In this document: piece after piece, positions 32,740 to 44,800 of the stretch
How the letters are laid out: every line of letters starts with the position of its first letter
Position numbering within the stretch: the stretch's first letter is position 1
Source: Cordilura impudica
Taxonomy: Eukaryota > Arthropoda > Insecta > Diptera > Scathophagidae
Direction: 5' to 3'
Length of the DNA: 64,000 bases
Assembly (NCBI GenBank): GCA_963682025.1
Contig: OY821518.1
Span: 127,538,582 to 127,602,581 of the forward strand
The notes under the pieces: generated by a model
What the model saw: the letters and a program-made list of their open reading frames with translations, nothing else
Told to the model about the DNA's origin: nothing
The model's database searches: none
Position numbers and translations under genes: made by a program

Positions 32740-33574
32740 TAATAATAGAGAATAATTTCATTCAAATGGCTGCCTCGGCTGGCCATACAGTAGCCTACAC
32801 AATCGGTCCAATTTTTAAGCACATTATTGATTGTGTGCAGCTGTATTTCACCAATGGCTTCACGAATATTGTCCTTTAAAGTGTCAATTGTCTCTGGCTT
32901 GTTGGCGTAACACTTATCTTTGAGGGCACCCCACAAATAATAGTCCAACGGTGTCAAATCGCAGCTCCGAGGTGGCCAAACGACATCAGCTCTGCGGCTG
33001 ATAATGCGATTTTCAAAACAGGGCGCAAAATATTGAGTGTAGCTTCGGCTGTGTGGCACGTAGCGCCGTCCTGTTGAAACCAAATGTTGCCAATATCCTC
33101 CTCTTCAATTTTTGTAAACATAAATTCGTTCAACATGGCCCGATAACGATCGCCATTGACTGTAGCGGCCACTCCTCGCTCATTTTCGAAGAAAAATGGC
33201 CCAATTATGCCTCTGGACCAAAATCCGCACCAAACAGTGACTCGTTTTAGGTGTATCGGCTTTTCAATGTATGCGTGCGGGTTTTCTGTGCCCCAAATGC
33301 GACAATTTTGCTTGTTTAGATACCCGCCAAGATCAAAATGAGCTTCATCTGAAAAGATGATTTTTTTTTTTGGCCAAATCGGCATCTTCTGTAAGTCGAT
33401 CGCAGGCCCACTTAGCGAAAACGCATTGGATGGTCAGTTGGCTTCAACTCCTGAACCAATTGGACTTTGTATGGCGTCATACCAAGGTCCTTATGCAAAA
33501 TTCGTCTCAATGATGCCTCCGAAATGTTCAATTCTTGAGAACGACGGTGAATTGATGTTGATGGCGCTTCACAC

Positions 33575-34815
33575 CAGTGTTGCCATAATTTGAAATCGAA
33601 AAGATGCTAAATTGCAAAAAAAAGGTGCTAAAACGTACTGGAGTCAAAATAAGAGATACTAATTTTTTTTTTTAATTTCATTACCTTTTGATTGAAAAAT
33701 TAAGTACTTATTAATTAAATCTTTGATTTTTTAATGGAGAAATGAATATAAAACATAAGTTTCGATTTATATTTTTAGAATTTTAGATAAAATTATTTTG
33801 AATTTCATCTGTAATTTTTTTAACATCAAATTGAGTCTTTTTAATTTTAAATTAAATATTTTTAATTTTAGAAGGATTTTTTTTAATTTCAAATATAACA
33901 GAATTTACATTATCAAAAGATACGATTATATTACAATAATTGGTTTATGGAATCTAATATTTCTGCGATGTCTTCATCTTCAAGTTCTTCTTGGCTCTGA
34001 TATTATTCTGACGATCGACTTTTATCAACGACATCGCTCGGTATATTGTAAGTGTAACAGCACCCATTTTTCAATTTTCTTCTTTTATACGTATTATAGA
34101 ACATAACCACTCGGATTTTATTCTGTTCAAAGTTTTGATTTTCACTAATGCCATTAAACTAAACAAACATTCAACTTCGGCTTTTGAGAAAGACAAAACT
34201 AATAAATACAATACAAATATTGATAACTCTTTAAATGGATTTTCGCCAATAGAATTTTTGTTAATTTCAAACCATAAAGAGGTTGTATTCAGTGTTGTAT
34301 CCCAATATTGTTCTGTGATATACATAACTCCATTGGATTTGAATTTTTTCTGTTTCAGATGATCTAAATTTCAACTCTTCTAATACCTATATATTAGTTA
34401 TCGGTTCTTTTCCCCGATTTAATGTGTTTTGTATTGAAAATTTTTTCATTTTTTTAATACAATAATATTTTTTGGTAATAGACTTTTTAATTCATTAAAA
34501 GCTGTTGTTGGTGTTTACATTCTTCTATTTCAAAATGTTTTGTTATATTTGTTGAAAGAAACGAGCAGAATGGTAAAAAGAGTAGTACATAAAATTCTAG
34601 TATTACACTTTGAGAAATTAAAACATATCAATACAATTAAAATTAAAATTGTATATTCAAAAATAATGAAATAAATAAAAAAAAGATGCTAAAAGCAACT
34701 TTTTATTAATAAAAGATGCTGAGTTAGCATCTAGCATCTTTTTATAAATTTTGGATGCTAAACGACATAAAAAGTTGCTAAATCTAGCATCTAAAATGCT
34801 GAAATGGCAACACAG
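33575..34815 (-). mobile_element. non-autonomous hAT element
   Basis: A 1241-bp insertion with a perfect 8-bp target duplication CTTCACAC (33567-33574, 34816-34823). Terminal inverted repeats are CAGTGTTGCCAT and CTGTGTTGCCAT (11 of 12). Subterminal 'gatgct' / 'agcatc' motifs are repeated near both ends. The 8-bp duplication and CAGNG ends are hAT features. The interior keeps only a remnant of the C-terminal transposase region. Confidence 0.9.
34071..34325 (-). pseudogene. hAT transposase C-terminal dimerisation remnant
   Basis: The frame contains WFEINKNSIGENPFKELSIF and LVLSFSKAEVECLFSLMALV followed by KTLNRIKSEWLCSII. This follows the hAT C-terminal pattern (L.lP.S.A.vER.FS ... k..lRN...). 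Conserved positions are degraded: E-C replaces the usual E-R. The catalytic domain is absent, so the element depends on another source of transposase. Confidence 0.7.
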
Positions 34816-35714
34816 CTTCACACACACTTTCTGCCACAGCAGCAATATTCTCGGGTGTACGCACTGTTTTTTGCTTTTCACGCTTTGGTTTATCGATGAG
34901 GATGCCAGTTTCTTTCACTTTTTTTTTTCACAAGATAACGAACATACGGAGCTGACGGTGCTTCTCTTCTTCCAAAATCCGTACGAAATTTTCGCACACA
35001 TTCTGCAACATTAGCATGATTTTCAAAGAAATGTCGCAATATTTCCCAGCGTTGTTCAAGAATCTACACAACCATATTCGTTCAGCGGAAGGATAAAACT
35101 AATTATCTGTCAAATCAGACATGAGCTAAGTGTTACCATTCACGAAATAAGCACTAGTTGAAAAAAAAAAAAACGTTAGATGGCGGACCCTTTATATAAG
35201 ACTAGCTGTTTTTACCCGGTCTTGCCCGGGATAAAACGGCCTTTGACTTGAAAAATGGTTCACTATGCTTCCCAGGCGCTGAGTACTTAGTCCCCAATTA
35301 ACAAATTTTCCAAAAAAATGAACTTTCTCCCAAAAAATTTGTATGGGCAGTAAATACATTTTTTATTTCAAATAAAAATTTTTTGATTTTTTAATTTAGA
35401 ATTTTTTTATAAGATGCTGCAGCAAAAATGCTTCAAAAATAAGCTGAGAAACCATTTTAAGTTTTTTTTTTTCAGTTTATTTATAAACACCAAATATAAC
35501 GGAATGGTTCGCAAATTAAAGGAATCAAAACTTTTAAAAATTGAATTACTTCATTCAATAAGTGATCATCATTTAGCAAAGACGTCAAATTCAAGTTTCA
35601 GAAATGAAAGACTAATGCGACGTTTAATATTGTGTCGCAACGTTTCTTTAAGCAACTGCTGATAGTATATGTGTGGCATATTTTGATCAACTGGTAATTA
35701 TTTCACATATTTCA

Positions 35715-36420
35715 ATAAGCTGCGTTCAGCGAGCGAGTCGCGTCCGCTTCCGCGCGTTTTCAGCCACACCCGTGCTTCCGCGCAGTTGTCAACTTATTTT
35801 AATCGCCAAAATATATTTTCCAGATCATTGCGATATTTTAGCTAAGCTGTGTTCCGCGAGCGCGTCACGTCCGCATCCGTCGCGTCCGCGCGCCTCGCGC
35901 CGCTTCCTCGCAACTACTACCAGTGCTGCCGCTTAGTTCTCGTTAACTTATTTTAATTCCTAAAACATATTTTTTAGAGCATTACGATATTTTAGCTGAG
36001 CTGTGTTCCGAGAGCGCGTCGGGTCCGCATCCGTCGCGTCCGAGTCCGCGGTCGCCCGCCGCGCGCTGCTTCCGCGCGTTTGGCAGCCACACCCGTGCTG
36101 CCGCGCAGTTGTTGTCAACTTATTTTAATCGCCAAAATATATTTTTCAGATCATTGCGATATTTTAGCTGAGCTGTGTTCCGTGAGCGCGTCGCGTCCGC
36201 GCGCCTCGCGCCGCTTCCTCGCCGCTACTATCCATGCTGCCGCTTAGCTCTCGTTAACTTATTTTAATTCCTAAAACATATTTTTTAGAGCATTGCGATA
36301 TTTTAGCTGAGCTGTGTTCCGAGAGCGCGTCGCGTCCGCATCCATCGCGTCCGAGTCCGCGGTCGCGCGCCACTTCCGCATAATCTTTCCAATATTCTAG
36401 CTAATCTGTATTCCCCGCGC
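35715..36420. repeat. GC-rich, CpG-dense dimeric tandem repeat
   Basis: Monomers of about 155 bp alternate between type A ('aatcgccaaaatatatttt', 35801 and 36127) and type B ('aattcctaaaacatatttttt', 35955 and 36266), making a dimer of about 311-326 bp. Each has a core such as 'gcgagcgcgtcgcgtccg' packed with CpG. This is a sharp contrast to the AT-rich surroundings. Open frames here are composition artefacts. Confidence 0.85.
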
Positions 36421-36689
36421 GCATAGCTTCCGCGCAACGAAATGATGCTATTGAAAAAAATATTCATTTTAAATGCATTTATTGTAGGACATATATTGAG
36501 AGCAGTATGCAAATGTTTACTAAAATGAATATTTAACAAAATTCATTAAATAAAAATATGTAAAAATTTAAGAATGAATTTGGAGAGTAAGTTCATTTTT
36601 TATTTCGATTTAAAAAAATGGGGAATTTGTTCATTTCTTTTGGGTGTTTTTTTTAAGTTTGGTGGAATTTGTTGACCTTGTAGTTATTT

Positions 36690-37735
36690 CCGTGTAAACC
36701 AAATTTCAGAGAAATCCTTTGAAAAGCACAAATTTGTATAGGGAAGAAATATACCACACAACAAGATATGAATTTTATAACAAAATTGGGCGTAAAAGTA
36801 GGCGTGGTCGGTAAAAATCATATGGTAACCTTCCCTGGAATATGTACTAAATTTTGGAGAAAACCATTGAAAAATAAAAGTTTTTATAGCAATCAAATAA
36901 AGAAACAAATAAAAGGAAAGAAATAAGTTTTATATATACATAGAAGTTAGCGCAAAGTAGGCGTGGTCTGCAAGAAGCATATGGTGACCTTCCCTGTAGT
37001 ATAGAGATCGTGTGGCCAAGTTTTAGACATCCCTTGAAAAATAAAAATTTCTATAGTGAACATATATACCAAAAAACAGAATATGAATTATATACAAAAA
37101 GTAGGCGTAACAGTAGGCGTGACCATTACGAAGAATATGTCGACCTTCCCTGGAGCAGAGAGATCGTGTGTACCAAATTTCAGAGAAAGCGGTTGAAAAA
37201 TAAAAATTTGTATAGCGAACAAATATACCAAAAAACAAAAAATGAATTGTATACAAAAAGTTGGCATTAAAGTAGGCGTGGACGGTACGAAGCATATGGC
37301 GACCTCTCCTGGAGTACAGAGATCGTGTGTACCAAATTTCAGAGAATTCCGTTGAAAAATAAAAATTTGTATAGCGAACAAATGTACCAAAAAACAGAAA
37401 ACGAATTGTATACAAAAAGTGGGCGTAAGAGTAGGTCTGGCCGCAAGAATCGCACGGTGACCTGGCCTGGGGTACAAAGATCGTGCGTACCGAATTTCAG
37501 AGAAATCTGTTAACAAATAAAAATTTGTATAGTGAACAAATATGAATAAAACAGAAAATGAATTTTACATAAAAAGTGGGCGTAAAAGAAGGCGTGGGCG
37601 GTAAAAAGTATATGGCGACCTTTCCTGGGGTATGGAGATCGTGTGTACAAAATTTCAGGAAAATCCGTTGAAAAATAAAAATTTGTATAGCGGTCAAACA
37701 AACAAACAAACAAACAAACAAACAGAAAATTAATT
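36690..37735. repeat. 158-bp tandem array, about 6 units
   Basis: The anchor 'agatcgtgtg' recurs at 37004, 37161, 37320, 37478 and 37636 (periods 157-159), with a more diverged unit upstream. Each unit holds 'accaaatttcag', 'gttgaaaaataaaaatttgt' and 'gggcgtaaaagtaggcgtgg'. Short minus- and plus-strand frames repeat with the unit and are not genes. Confidence 0.9.
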
Positions 37736-37828
37736 TTATATATATAGATTAATGAAAATGAAACAGATCTTCTTGTAGGTATTTTAAAATTTATCGTTTA
37801 TTAATTTTGTTAGTAGTAGTTTTTTAAA

Positions 37829-38110
37829 TCTATAATATTATGAGGCAAGGTGCTTTTTTGACCGATGTAAAAACTTTATTTACAAACCGATTTTGGCCAA
37901 ACATACCTAATTTGAAAGGTATCTATTTTTAGCTGTTCACCAGATTTATAGATTTGCACAGCTTCGAAATTTTTTTTGAAGTAATGCTCATTTAAAGTTG
38001 CTACTCACACATACATAGAGCACATAATGTGTATGTGTTTATTTGAAATATAAAAAGCACTGCGTTGAATAGTGAATTGCCTAAAATGGATTTGCATATT
38101 TTTAGGCTAT
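37829..38110 (+). mobile_element. Helitron, 5' part
   Basis: The 5' end TCTATAATATTATGAGGCAAGG at 37829 is preceded by A, as in 45823-46184. Then 'gaaaggtatctatttttagctg' and 'catttaaagttgctactcacac' follow in the family order. The CTAG end and hairpin are missing. Confidence 0.6.
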
Positions 38111-38224
38111 TTTAAAATTATTTATTAACAAACCCATTTATACATCTTCCGTGTGTTTAACAAATATTTTTAATGGAATTTAATGAATTTTATTTAAATA
38201 ATTTCAATTCAATAATTTATTTCA

Positions 38225-38580
38225 ATATCCATTAACATGTTATTCAGTTTTTTTACTACGGGCACTTCTTTGTCTCACTGGCACGGGAACATTTTGTACT
38301 GTGCCTGTGGATTCAAATTTTTTCACTAGACGCTCAATTGTTGATCTGCTAGGACGATTATGACGACCATAAATTGGACGTAGCGCTCTTAACGTTGAGG
38401 CCACTGACTCCGAATTTCGGTAGTAAATTTTAATAATTTCGACTCGTTGTTGGCTCGTATATCTTTCCATCATGAAACGGCAAACCTTACTAAAGAGAAA
38501 TGTCAAAAGAGCGGCAAGAAATATGGCGTCGTTTGCTGTCCCTGTCTTTCTACTGTTGTAGCGTCCCTGTTGAAAAACCC
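38225..38580 (-). pseudogene. DD41D mariner N-terminal fragment, copy 4
   Basis: A frame reads MERYTSQQRVEIIKIYYRN, LRALRPIYGRHNRPSRSTIE and RLVKKFESTGTVQ. This is the helix-turn-helix DNA-binding region of the group, close to MNRLTNEQLLQIIEFYYQN of the copy at 48026. A terminal-repeat-like 'aaaaaccctttac' lies at the outer end. The catalytic domain is absent. Confidence 0.75.
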
Positions 38581-38839
38581 TTTACTTATATGTAGTATCT
38601 TGTTCTTCTAAAAATGCAGCTTATAGTCTGCGTTTCAACGCTCTAGATTTGATGAAACATCCATTATTTTTTCATATTTATTCTCAATGATTCAGCAACT
38701 ACAGCTACTTGGGGTAGAGAATGGAGAGAAATAATTTCATGAGAAATGTAATTGGAGATAAATTTAAAAAACCCTTTATTTTTTTCTAACATAGAAAGTG
38801 CTTTATCAGATTCAATGGATATGATTAATATTTATATTT

Positions 38840-39139
38840 TTATTCTCCAATAGTTTTAGAAGGCAACTTGTCTTCCCCTCGAGTATGGCCTTTAATTGCT
38901 AATAAGTCATGCAGTCCCTCTTGAATATCAGAGTATGTTTCATATGTAACCCTTACACAACATTGCGCAATGTCAGTGATATCAGCACCAGTTGATACAT
39001 CCACATCAAGAGATATGAAAACAGCGGAATTAATGTCAAGAACCTGCATGTTTGATATTTCTGCAGCAATAATTGTGATTCTTTCTTTGTCCATTCTAGT
39101 TGGGAACAGTAAATCTTTAACTTCTTTTAAGATATCCAT
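38840..39139 (-). pseudogene. hAT-type transposase fragment
   Basis: About 99 residues with VFISLDVDVSTGADITDIAQCCVRV and LLAIKGHTRGEDK. This resembles the 'slavDESTD..d.aQL.v.vR ... l.GhTtGeDi' segment of hAT transposases related to vertebrate ZBED5/FAM200-type genes. The usual DEST Asp-Glu pair is altered to DVST. No terminal repeats were found around it. Confidence 0.6.
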
Positions 39140-39438
39140 TCATATTTATATAATATTTGAAAATAATTTCATAACTTTTGTACTTAAAGTTTCTTTTTTT
39201 TTACAAACTCGCCATCTGTAAAGATTTTTTAAAATTGATAATCCAACTGAGAATGAATTTTGAAACCGTATTAGGTAAGAGCTTTCCTCGACTTTGAAGT
39301 CCCAATATGTCAACACATTTATTTATGTAACATGTTAGTCAACGTATTCACAATTTGAACAGTTGTAGTTTCAAATCAGAAATATATGTCGTTTTTGGGA
39401 ATAACAATTCAAAATATGAACAAACTTTAAAAATTTTT

Positions 39439-39832
39439 GATGTGTAAACATCTATACCCCGGTCGCGTATTCTAAATTTCTATTTCACAATACAATCACA
39501 AAAGGTCACAGCGTAACATGTAAGCTCACATGTTACGCTGTGACCTTAAGACAAATCGGTGTGACTTATGATTGTATTGGTGAAAAAATTATGATATAAA
39601 ATTGTTTCAGCTAATTCAACAACTCTTTGCACTAAAAGACAAAAGTTTCACAATATAAACGTATAACATAGACATAATTCAACAACCCCACAAGTATAAC
39701 CAGAGTCCCTGTAGTTGTTTGCTATAAGTGATACATAGATGACGCTTTCTGTTTGATTTTAAAAAAGTGACATACAAAAATCTTTAATTATTAAATGTTT
39801 ACACATCTACCCTGTGATCGGACTCACATGAT
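39439..39832. mobile_element. Helentron-like/MITE element D2
   Basis: Ends as in D1 and D3 (GATGTGTAAACATC left; AATGTTTACACATC right with the 'tgatcggactcacatgat' tail). It has no minisatellite. It contains a perfect hairpin: 20-bp arms 39502-39521 and 39528-39547 with a 6-nt loop. Confidence 0.65.
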
Positions 39833-39930
39833 TTTTTTATATAAAATAAGAGCCACAGATTTTTAGGTGGTTATATGGACATTTTTTAAATGGCGATTTT
39901 GGGGAAGATCGGGGTCCAGTTGGTTTCTTT

Positions 39931-40964
39931 TCTATATAAAACTAATAAATGTGAAGTTTGGGGACAATCGGATAAATACAAGCCGTGCCGTGGAAATCGC
40001 TTGAAAATTTTTAAGTGTGTTTATATTGAGAAAATATTGGCGTTGGCAAATAATGGTTCAACGTCCTCGGATTTATGCCTGATATTAGATGTGGAAGATA
40101 TACACATTTGGTTATAATATTTTAAGTAATACTTTTACAAATTCAACAGTATTTAAAAAATATTTTAATGTTTTTACTTAATCGTCCTATACCAGCTTAG
40201 GGTCATTTGTGGCGCCAAGTCTAAATGGGTTAATGACGTCATATTAATTTTTTTCCTAACCCATAGCTATAACGATGAAATAAAACATTTTAAAGAAGAA
40301 CACTAATTAATTTTTGATATAAAGTATTTAGAAAGAGTACATTTTACTGAATATTTCACAAAAATCTAATTATTCTCTAAATCCGCAAAAAAATTTTTGT
40401 AAAAACAAACTTAACATAGGAATTTACCTAAAAGCTCATACAAATAATCTCTGACATGTACTTAATACAACATTAAAATGCCAGATCCATTTTGTAAAAT
40501 TTTGTTAAAGAAAATTTTTTAAAACTTGAAAAAGGAGTTTTCCAAATTTTTTCGAACAAATTACCCATTTTCGGTCTGATTGCGCAATAGGTGAACAACG
40601 TGGTAATAAAACAACACTTGATATCTGAGTACTTATAAGTATGACGTTAATCAATTTCTCAAAGTTGAAAAAAGTGCCATAAAATTTCATGACCTGGTGC
40701 TTTTTTGGCACAAAACTGGTCTGGGGCATTTGCTATTTCTTGATTTTGAAGTTATATAGCTCTTTGAAAATATAATTTAATACTTGAATCGAATTATATA
40801 AAAACTTTAAAAAAAAATTAAACTATATAATGAAATTTTCGTAAAATCTGAGAAAATTCATATTTTCCTCATATAAACTAACTTGAAATTTTCAGTCGAT
40901 TTTCGGCGCGACTTTTCTTTATACGAATGTCCCCAAACTTCTCATTTATTAGTTTTATATATTA
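39931..40964. repeat. large inverted repeat (fold-back), arms about 82 bp
   Basis: The arm at 39931-40012 ('tatataaaactaataaatg', 'gaagtttggggaca', 'tgaaaattt') is found inverted at 40882-40964 with moderate divergence. The 870-bp interior is AT-rich with no gene. Could be a fold-back transposon or a MITE with long arms. Confidence 0.6.
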
Positions 40965-41846
40965 AGGAAATAAACTGTACATTATTTAGAGCCACTGTAA
41001 AAATTAATAAATATTTAAAAATACTGATTTCACTTGCTCGAAATCTTAAATAGTAATCTCAACAGTTAGTAGTAATCCTCAGAAACATCTGCAACTGGTT
41101 GTTATGGCTTCTATCATTGTTTTTACAAATATACACACATGGAGGCTCAGGCTTATGAACATCTATCATATATCTATATTTTACAGTATTGCAACGAATA
41201 TTTGAATATGCTACAAACAGATAGATAAATTTTATATATCTCCATTTAACGGTGAAGGGCGCTAAAACAAACAAAACCATAAAAATTGTACATTTTTTTT
41301 GCCACACTTTCATTAAATTTCCATAAAATTACCATTTAAAATCAATTTTCTACAATTGCCATTGAGACAACCAGCCGACCTACCCACCAAACATCTAGAG
41401 GACCATTTACTATTTAATGAATTATTAGCAAATGAAATTTTCATCTATTTACCGTTTTTATTCATTCTCATTCCCGTTCTCAGTCTCATTCATATATCTT
41501 GTAATTTTTTAACATTTTATCTCGTAAATGTTGTGTAATAATAATAAAAATAATGTTAGTTTGTTTTCGATTTTTGCAGATAATGCTTGACTAAAGTTTA
41601 TGTGTCATGTTATTGTTGGAGAGCGTGGATGGCTGTTAGTGGTGGCTGGTGGTCAATTTGCCTAAAATCATTACTTCTTTTAGTTATTCTGTAAGTGGTT
41701 GGTGGAAAATTCATAGGCAAATAAAAAATAAATATGGTCATAATTCGTATCAGCAGTTTTTTTTTTATTGTTTGATAATTTATTCTATGCGGTTGTTTTT
41801 TAAGATGATTGTTATTGCTTATACTGAAAGAAATTAAAGGTAAATT
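40965..41846. other. AT-rich spacer, no gene seen
   Basis: Short open frames at 41059-41313 and 41356-41538 show no family features. Confidence 0.4.
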
Positions 41847-44800
41847 ACACTGTGGAACATTTTCGGGGTCATTGTCTGGGGGATGAGAAATTTCCAGACA
41901 GGGTGAACTAGGCCAGTATAGACAACCTCTTTGGTTTCTCATTTTATTCATCACCAGAATTGTAGCTTAGGCTTAAATACATAATTTTTATTAATATATC
42001 CATGTAAAATATGCCATACTAAATATCGGAAGGCTGCGTTATATGAGGACTTTGACTATAATTTGCCTACATTCTTTACTTTGGGAGTGATGCTTTATGT
42101 ATATGATAAGCACTCAGAAAAAAAAATTATCACAATATATGTTATAACCTGGCAATTTAGGGCAATTTTAGGCTATTTAAATTTGAAGGGAATTTTTGTG
42201 GATACTGAAGGGACCATCGAGGACTAGGTGTAAACATGCAACAATTTCAAGGTTGATAGTCATATGGCTGATATAAGCTTTTGTAATTAAATTGCCTCAG
42301 GTGGATGTAGGTCAAGTATATTTGGTAGTAGTGATTGTATCGTTTTACCCTCAGCACAGAGTAAAGGATATAATTCATTTGTTTATGGCAAGATTCATAT
42401 TATACTCTGCCCAAAAGAGAAGGAGACTTTTCAATTTAAACTGTATTGGTATCGACACACCAATTGTGGAAATAATTTTTTTTCAGGCTGGTAGGCAGCG
42501 ATATCAAGTTAGCGACTTTCGCGCTAGATTTAACACTTTTTAACTATGAAAAAAGCGCACTTTTTCTATTAAGAGCTTAAAAAAAACCCTGAATTAGCGC
42601 TTTTCGTATTTCTTTATCAGTACAACATCACTGCTCTCTCTAATATCTTGGTCATCGTCATCATCATCAGAAAGGTCGATAATTTCGTCCAACAGATATT
42701 CTGGAATTTCATCTTTGTCTTACCCTTCTTCCTCTTTTTCCTCGTCTTCCTCTTCTTCGAAGGTGTTTTTATACCACCAACAAATTTCAGCGAGTATTGC
42801 ATCTGGAGATTTCTTTCCTCTGTACCTGACACGAAAATAGTTTTCAATCGTTAAATTGTACACTCTGATAAAGATATTAGAAAAATTTAGGAATTCAAAA
42901 TATGCACACTCTATAGTTACCTTATTTCAAATGGAAGCGCAGTTTAGTGATAACGTTCGCCTTGCTCATCAGATTCATTTGGCAACTGTTGAGGCGAGTT
43001 GATCAAGATGCTGATGCATGAGATGAATTTTGTACGACATATTAACCCCAATTTCATCGAAAGCTGCCAACATGTTTGCAACAGATTGACTGTAGTTGTC
43101 TTTGCGTTCTTTACCCAAAAGTCCTTTAATGACTGCTTTCAAAGCGAGCCATGCATTTAATTCTCGGTCTGTCAGAACTTGATCAAAATCTTGACGACTC
43201 ATTACTTTCCGTACGTCGGGATCATTAACAATCCCTTCCTGAATTTTGGCGTTACTTAGTCTTGGGAAAATGTCTTTTAAGCGGTTGAATACTGCTGATC
43301 TTTTTGCGATACATTTCAAAAAATTTTTAGCAATGCCAAGTTTAATGTGGAGCAACGGCAACAAAATTTTCATTTCAGGAACAAGACTTTCGTGTAGCCT
43401 ATTGTCTTTAGACCATTTCCATCCAATGCGACTATTCCAGTTATGCTGTTTGTTCTGGTTTCTTCCTTTAATACCTTCTCCGTATCGTGAATCGCAATCG
43501 CACAAAAAACACGGATATTTTGGACGGCCAGATGCTGTTAAGCCTGTTATCAATGAAACTATTTTGTGGTCGCAGCAAATGCGCCGCTGGTGTTCGTTAT
43601 ATTTGACTACTTCCAGAATGTGTTTCAAATTATCGAAATTTTCACTAGTGTCAGTGCTATACGCAATCGGAACAGAAGGCATTCTATTTGTCTTGTGCAA
43701 AAGCACTACTTTGAGGCTGATTAGTGAACTATCGATGAATAAACGCCAATCATCTTTTTTATAAGTTAACCCTATCGTCTCCATTAACTTTTCAATATCG
43801 TTGCAATAAGCGAAATATTTTGCATCATTTACGTTGAAGAACTTTTCTTTTTGGCGTTTTCGATATGCTGTTACTTTGGTACCTTTCGCCAGCAAATTAT
43901 TTCCTTTTAAAAAATGAAGCCAGTAGTTCTGATTTTTTCTGAGTCAAACACAAATTTGAAACAATTCCATCCAATTGGTTTTGCATGACTAGGATTGGGT
44001 CCTTTGATGTTTCATAGGATGTACCTTCACCAGGGTTCTGAGAAGAAATCCATGGATATAGAAGCGGCGGTTGTAGTATTGATATCTGTTTGAAGATCAA
44101 TACTTCGAACGAATTCTGAGTGCGGTAATGGTAATTGGACACTTGGCACTGCTACATAAGTTTTATTCTTTGCTTTCCTTCTATTCAAAGTTTTATGGTA
44201 GTTGATACATCCATAGCAATGTTCTTCTTGATGCGGGCTGTTGTCTAACCACATCATTGATATACCAAAAGGCATAGCCTTCTTCTTTTCACTTTTCCAT
44301 TGCATAAGAGCTGAATAGCAATTAAAGCAAACTTTTTTAGGGGCATAGTTTACGTCAGTGATAAACTCTTGCGAGAAATATTGTTTATAGGCTTCCAAAA
44401 AAAAAAAAATTCACTCACATTCCCACATTTTTCATCGCTTGCTATGAAACGTCCACAAACATTACAAAAATGGTCCATTTTACATTTTTGTTCTGACGTT
44501 TTTAATACAATATATATTATACAATGTTTTTTTTTTTTTTATTTTTATGAAACCGATGCACTTAACTTAAATCACTCACAAAATGAAATAAGTTCCAAAA
44601 AAATTAATAGCGAATTTTATCACGACCGCGCGAAAATTAAAGCTTCGGCTGAGTTTCGAGTCTTAACTGAATCTTCATTTTTGAAATTAGTTCGCTTGTA
44701 CGAAATAAAAAAAAATCGCTACCTGTGCGGTGGTTGAAAACAAAAAAGTTGTTTTACTAATTCTTAATTCTTGGAACTTCTCTTTTTAATTACTTCTACC

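Larger units (their letters stand above)
32739..35095 (-). pseudogene. DD41D mariner transposase, broken and interrupted
   Basis: From right to left: N-terminal EQRWEILRHFFENHANVAECVRKF and VKETGILIDKPKREKQKTVRT (35065-34825); hAT insertion; then HRRSQELNIS, IIFSDEAHFDLGGYLNKQNCRIW, WCGFWSRGIIGPFFF, NGDRYRAM and IWFQQDGATCHTA. A frameshift near 33030 leads into WPPRSCDLTPLDYYLWG and the C-terminal helices ending SHLNEIILYY. All three catalytic Asp blocks are present. Inactivated by the insertion and the frameshift. Confidence 0.85.
32740..35185 (-). mobile_element. DD41D mariner, copy 3, split by a hAT element
   Basis: A minus-strand mariner of about 1.2 kb once the hAT at 33575-34815 is removed. 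The transposase is readable on both sides of the insertion. The right end near 35185 ('aaaaacgttagatggcggaccctttata') is a plausible terminal repeat; the left end was not found. Its protein differs from the copies at 538 and 48026, so it belongs to a separate lineage of the group. Confidence 0.75.
35200..37745. repeat. composite dispersed repeat with two internal tandem arrays
   Basis: Opens with 'actagctgtttttacccggtcttgcccggg', a motif I associate with insect interspersed repeats, and closes with (ACAA)n followed by 'ttttatatatatagatta'. Between these ends lie the GC-rich dimer array and the 158-bp array listed separately. No protein recognised; class not assigned. Confidence 0.5.

Noticed and set aside
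36303..36539. Minus-strand Arg-rich frame
   Set aside because: Produced by the GC-rich tandem repeat; no start or domain evidence.
37010..37721. Frames on both strands across the 158-bp array
   Set aside because: Each repeats with the unit and shifts when the period changes between 157 and 159.
44369..44737. Plus-strand frame opposite the zinc-rich transposase start
   Set aside because: Low-complexity Phe/Tyr-rich start over a T run. Antisense to a recognisable coding region.
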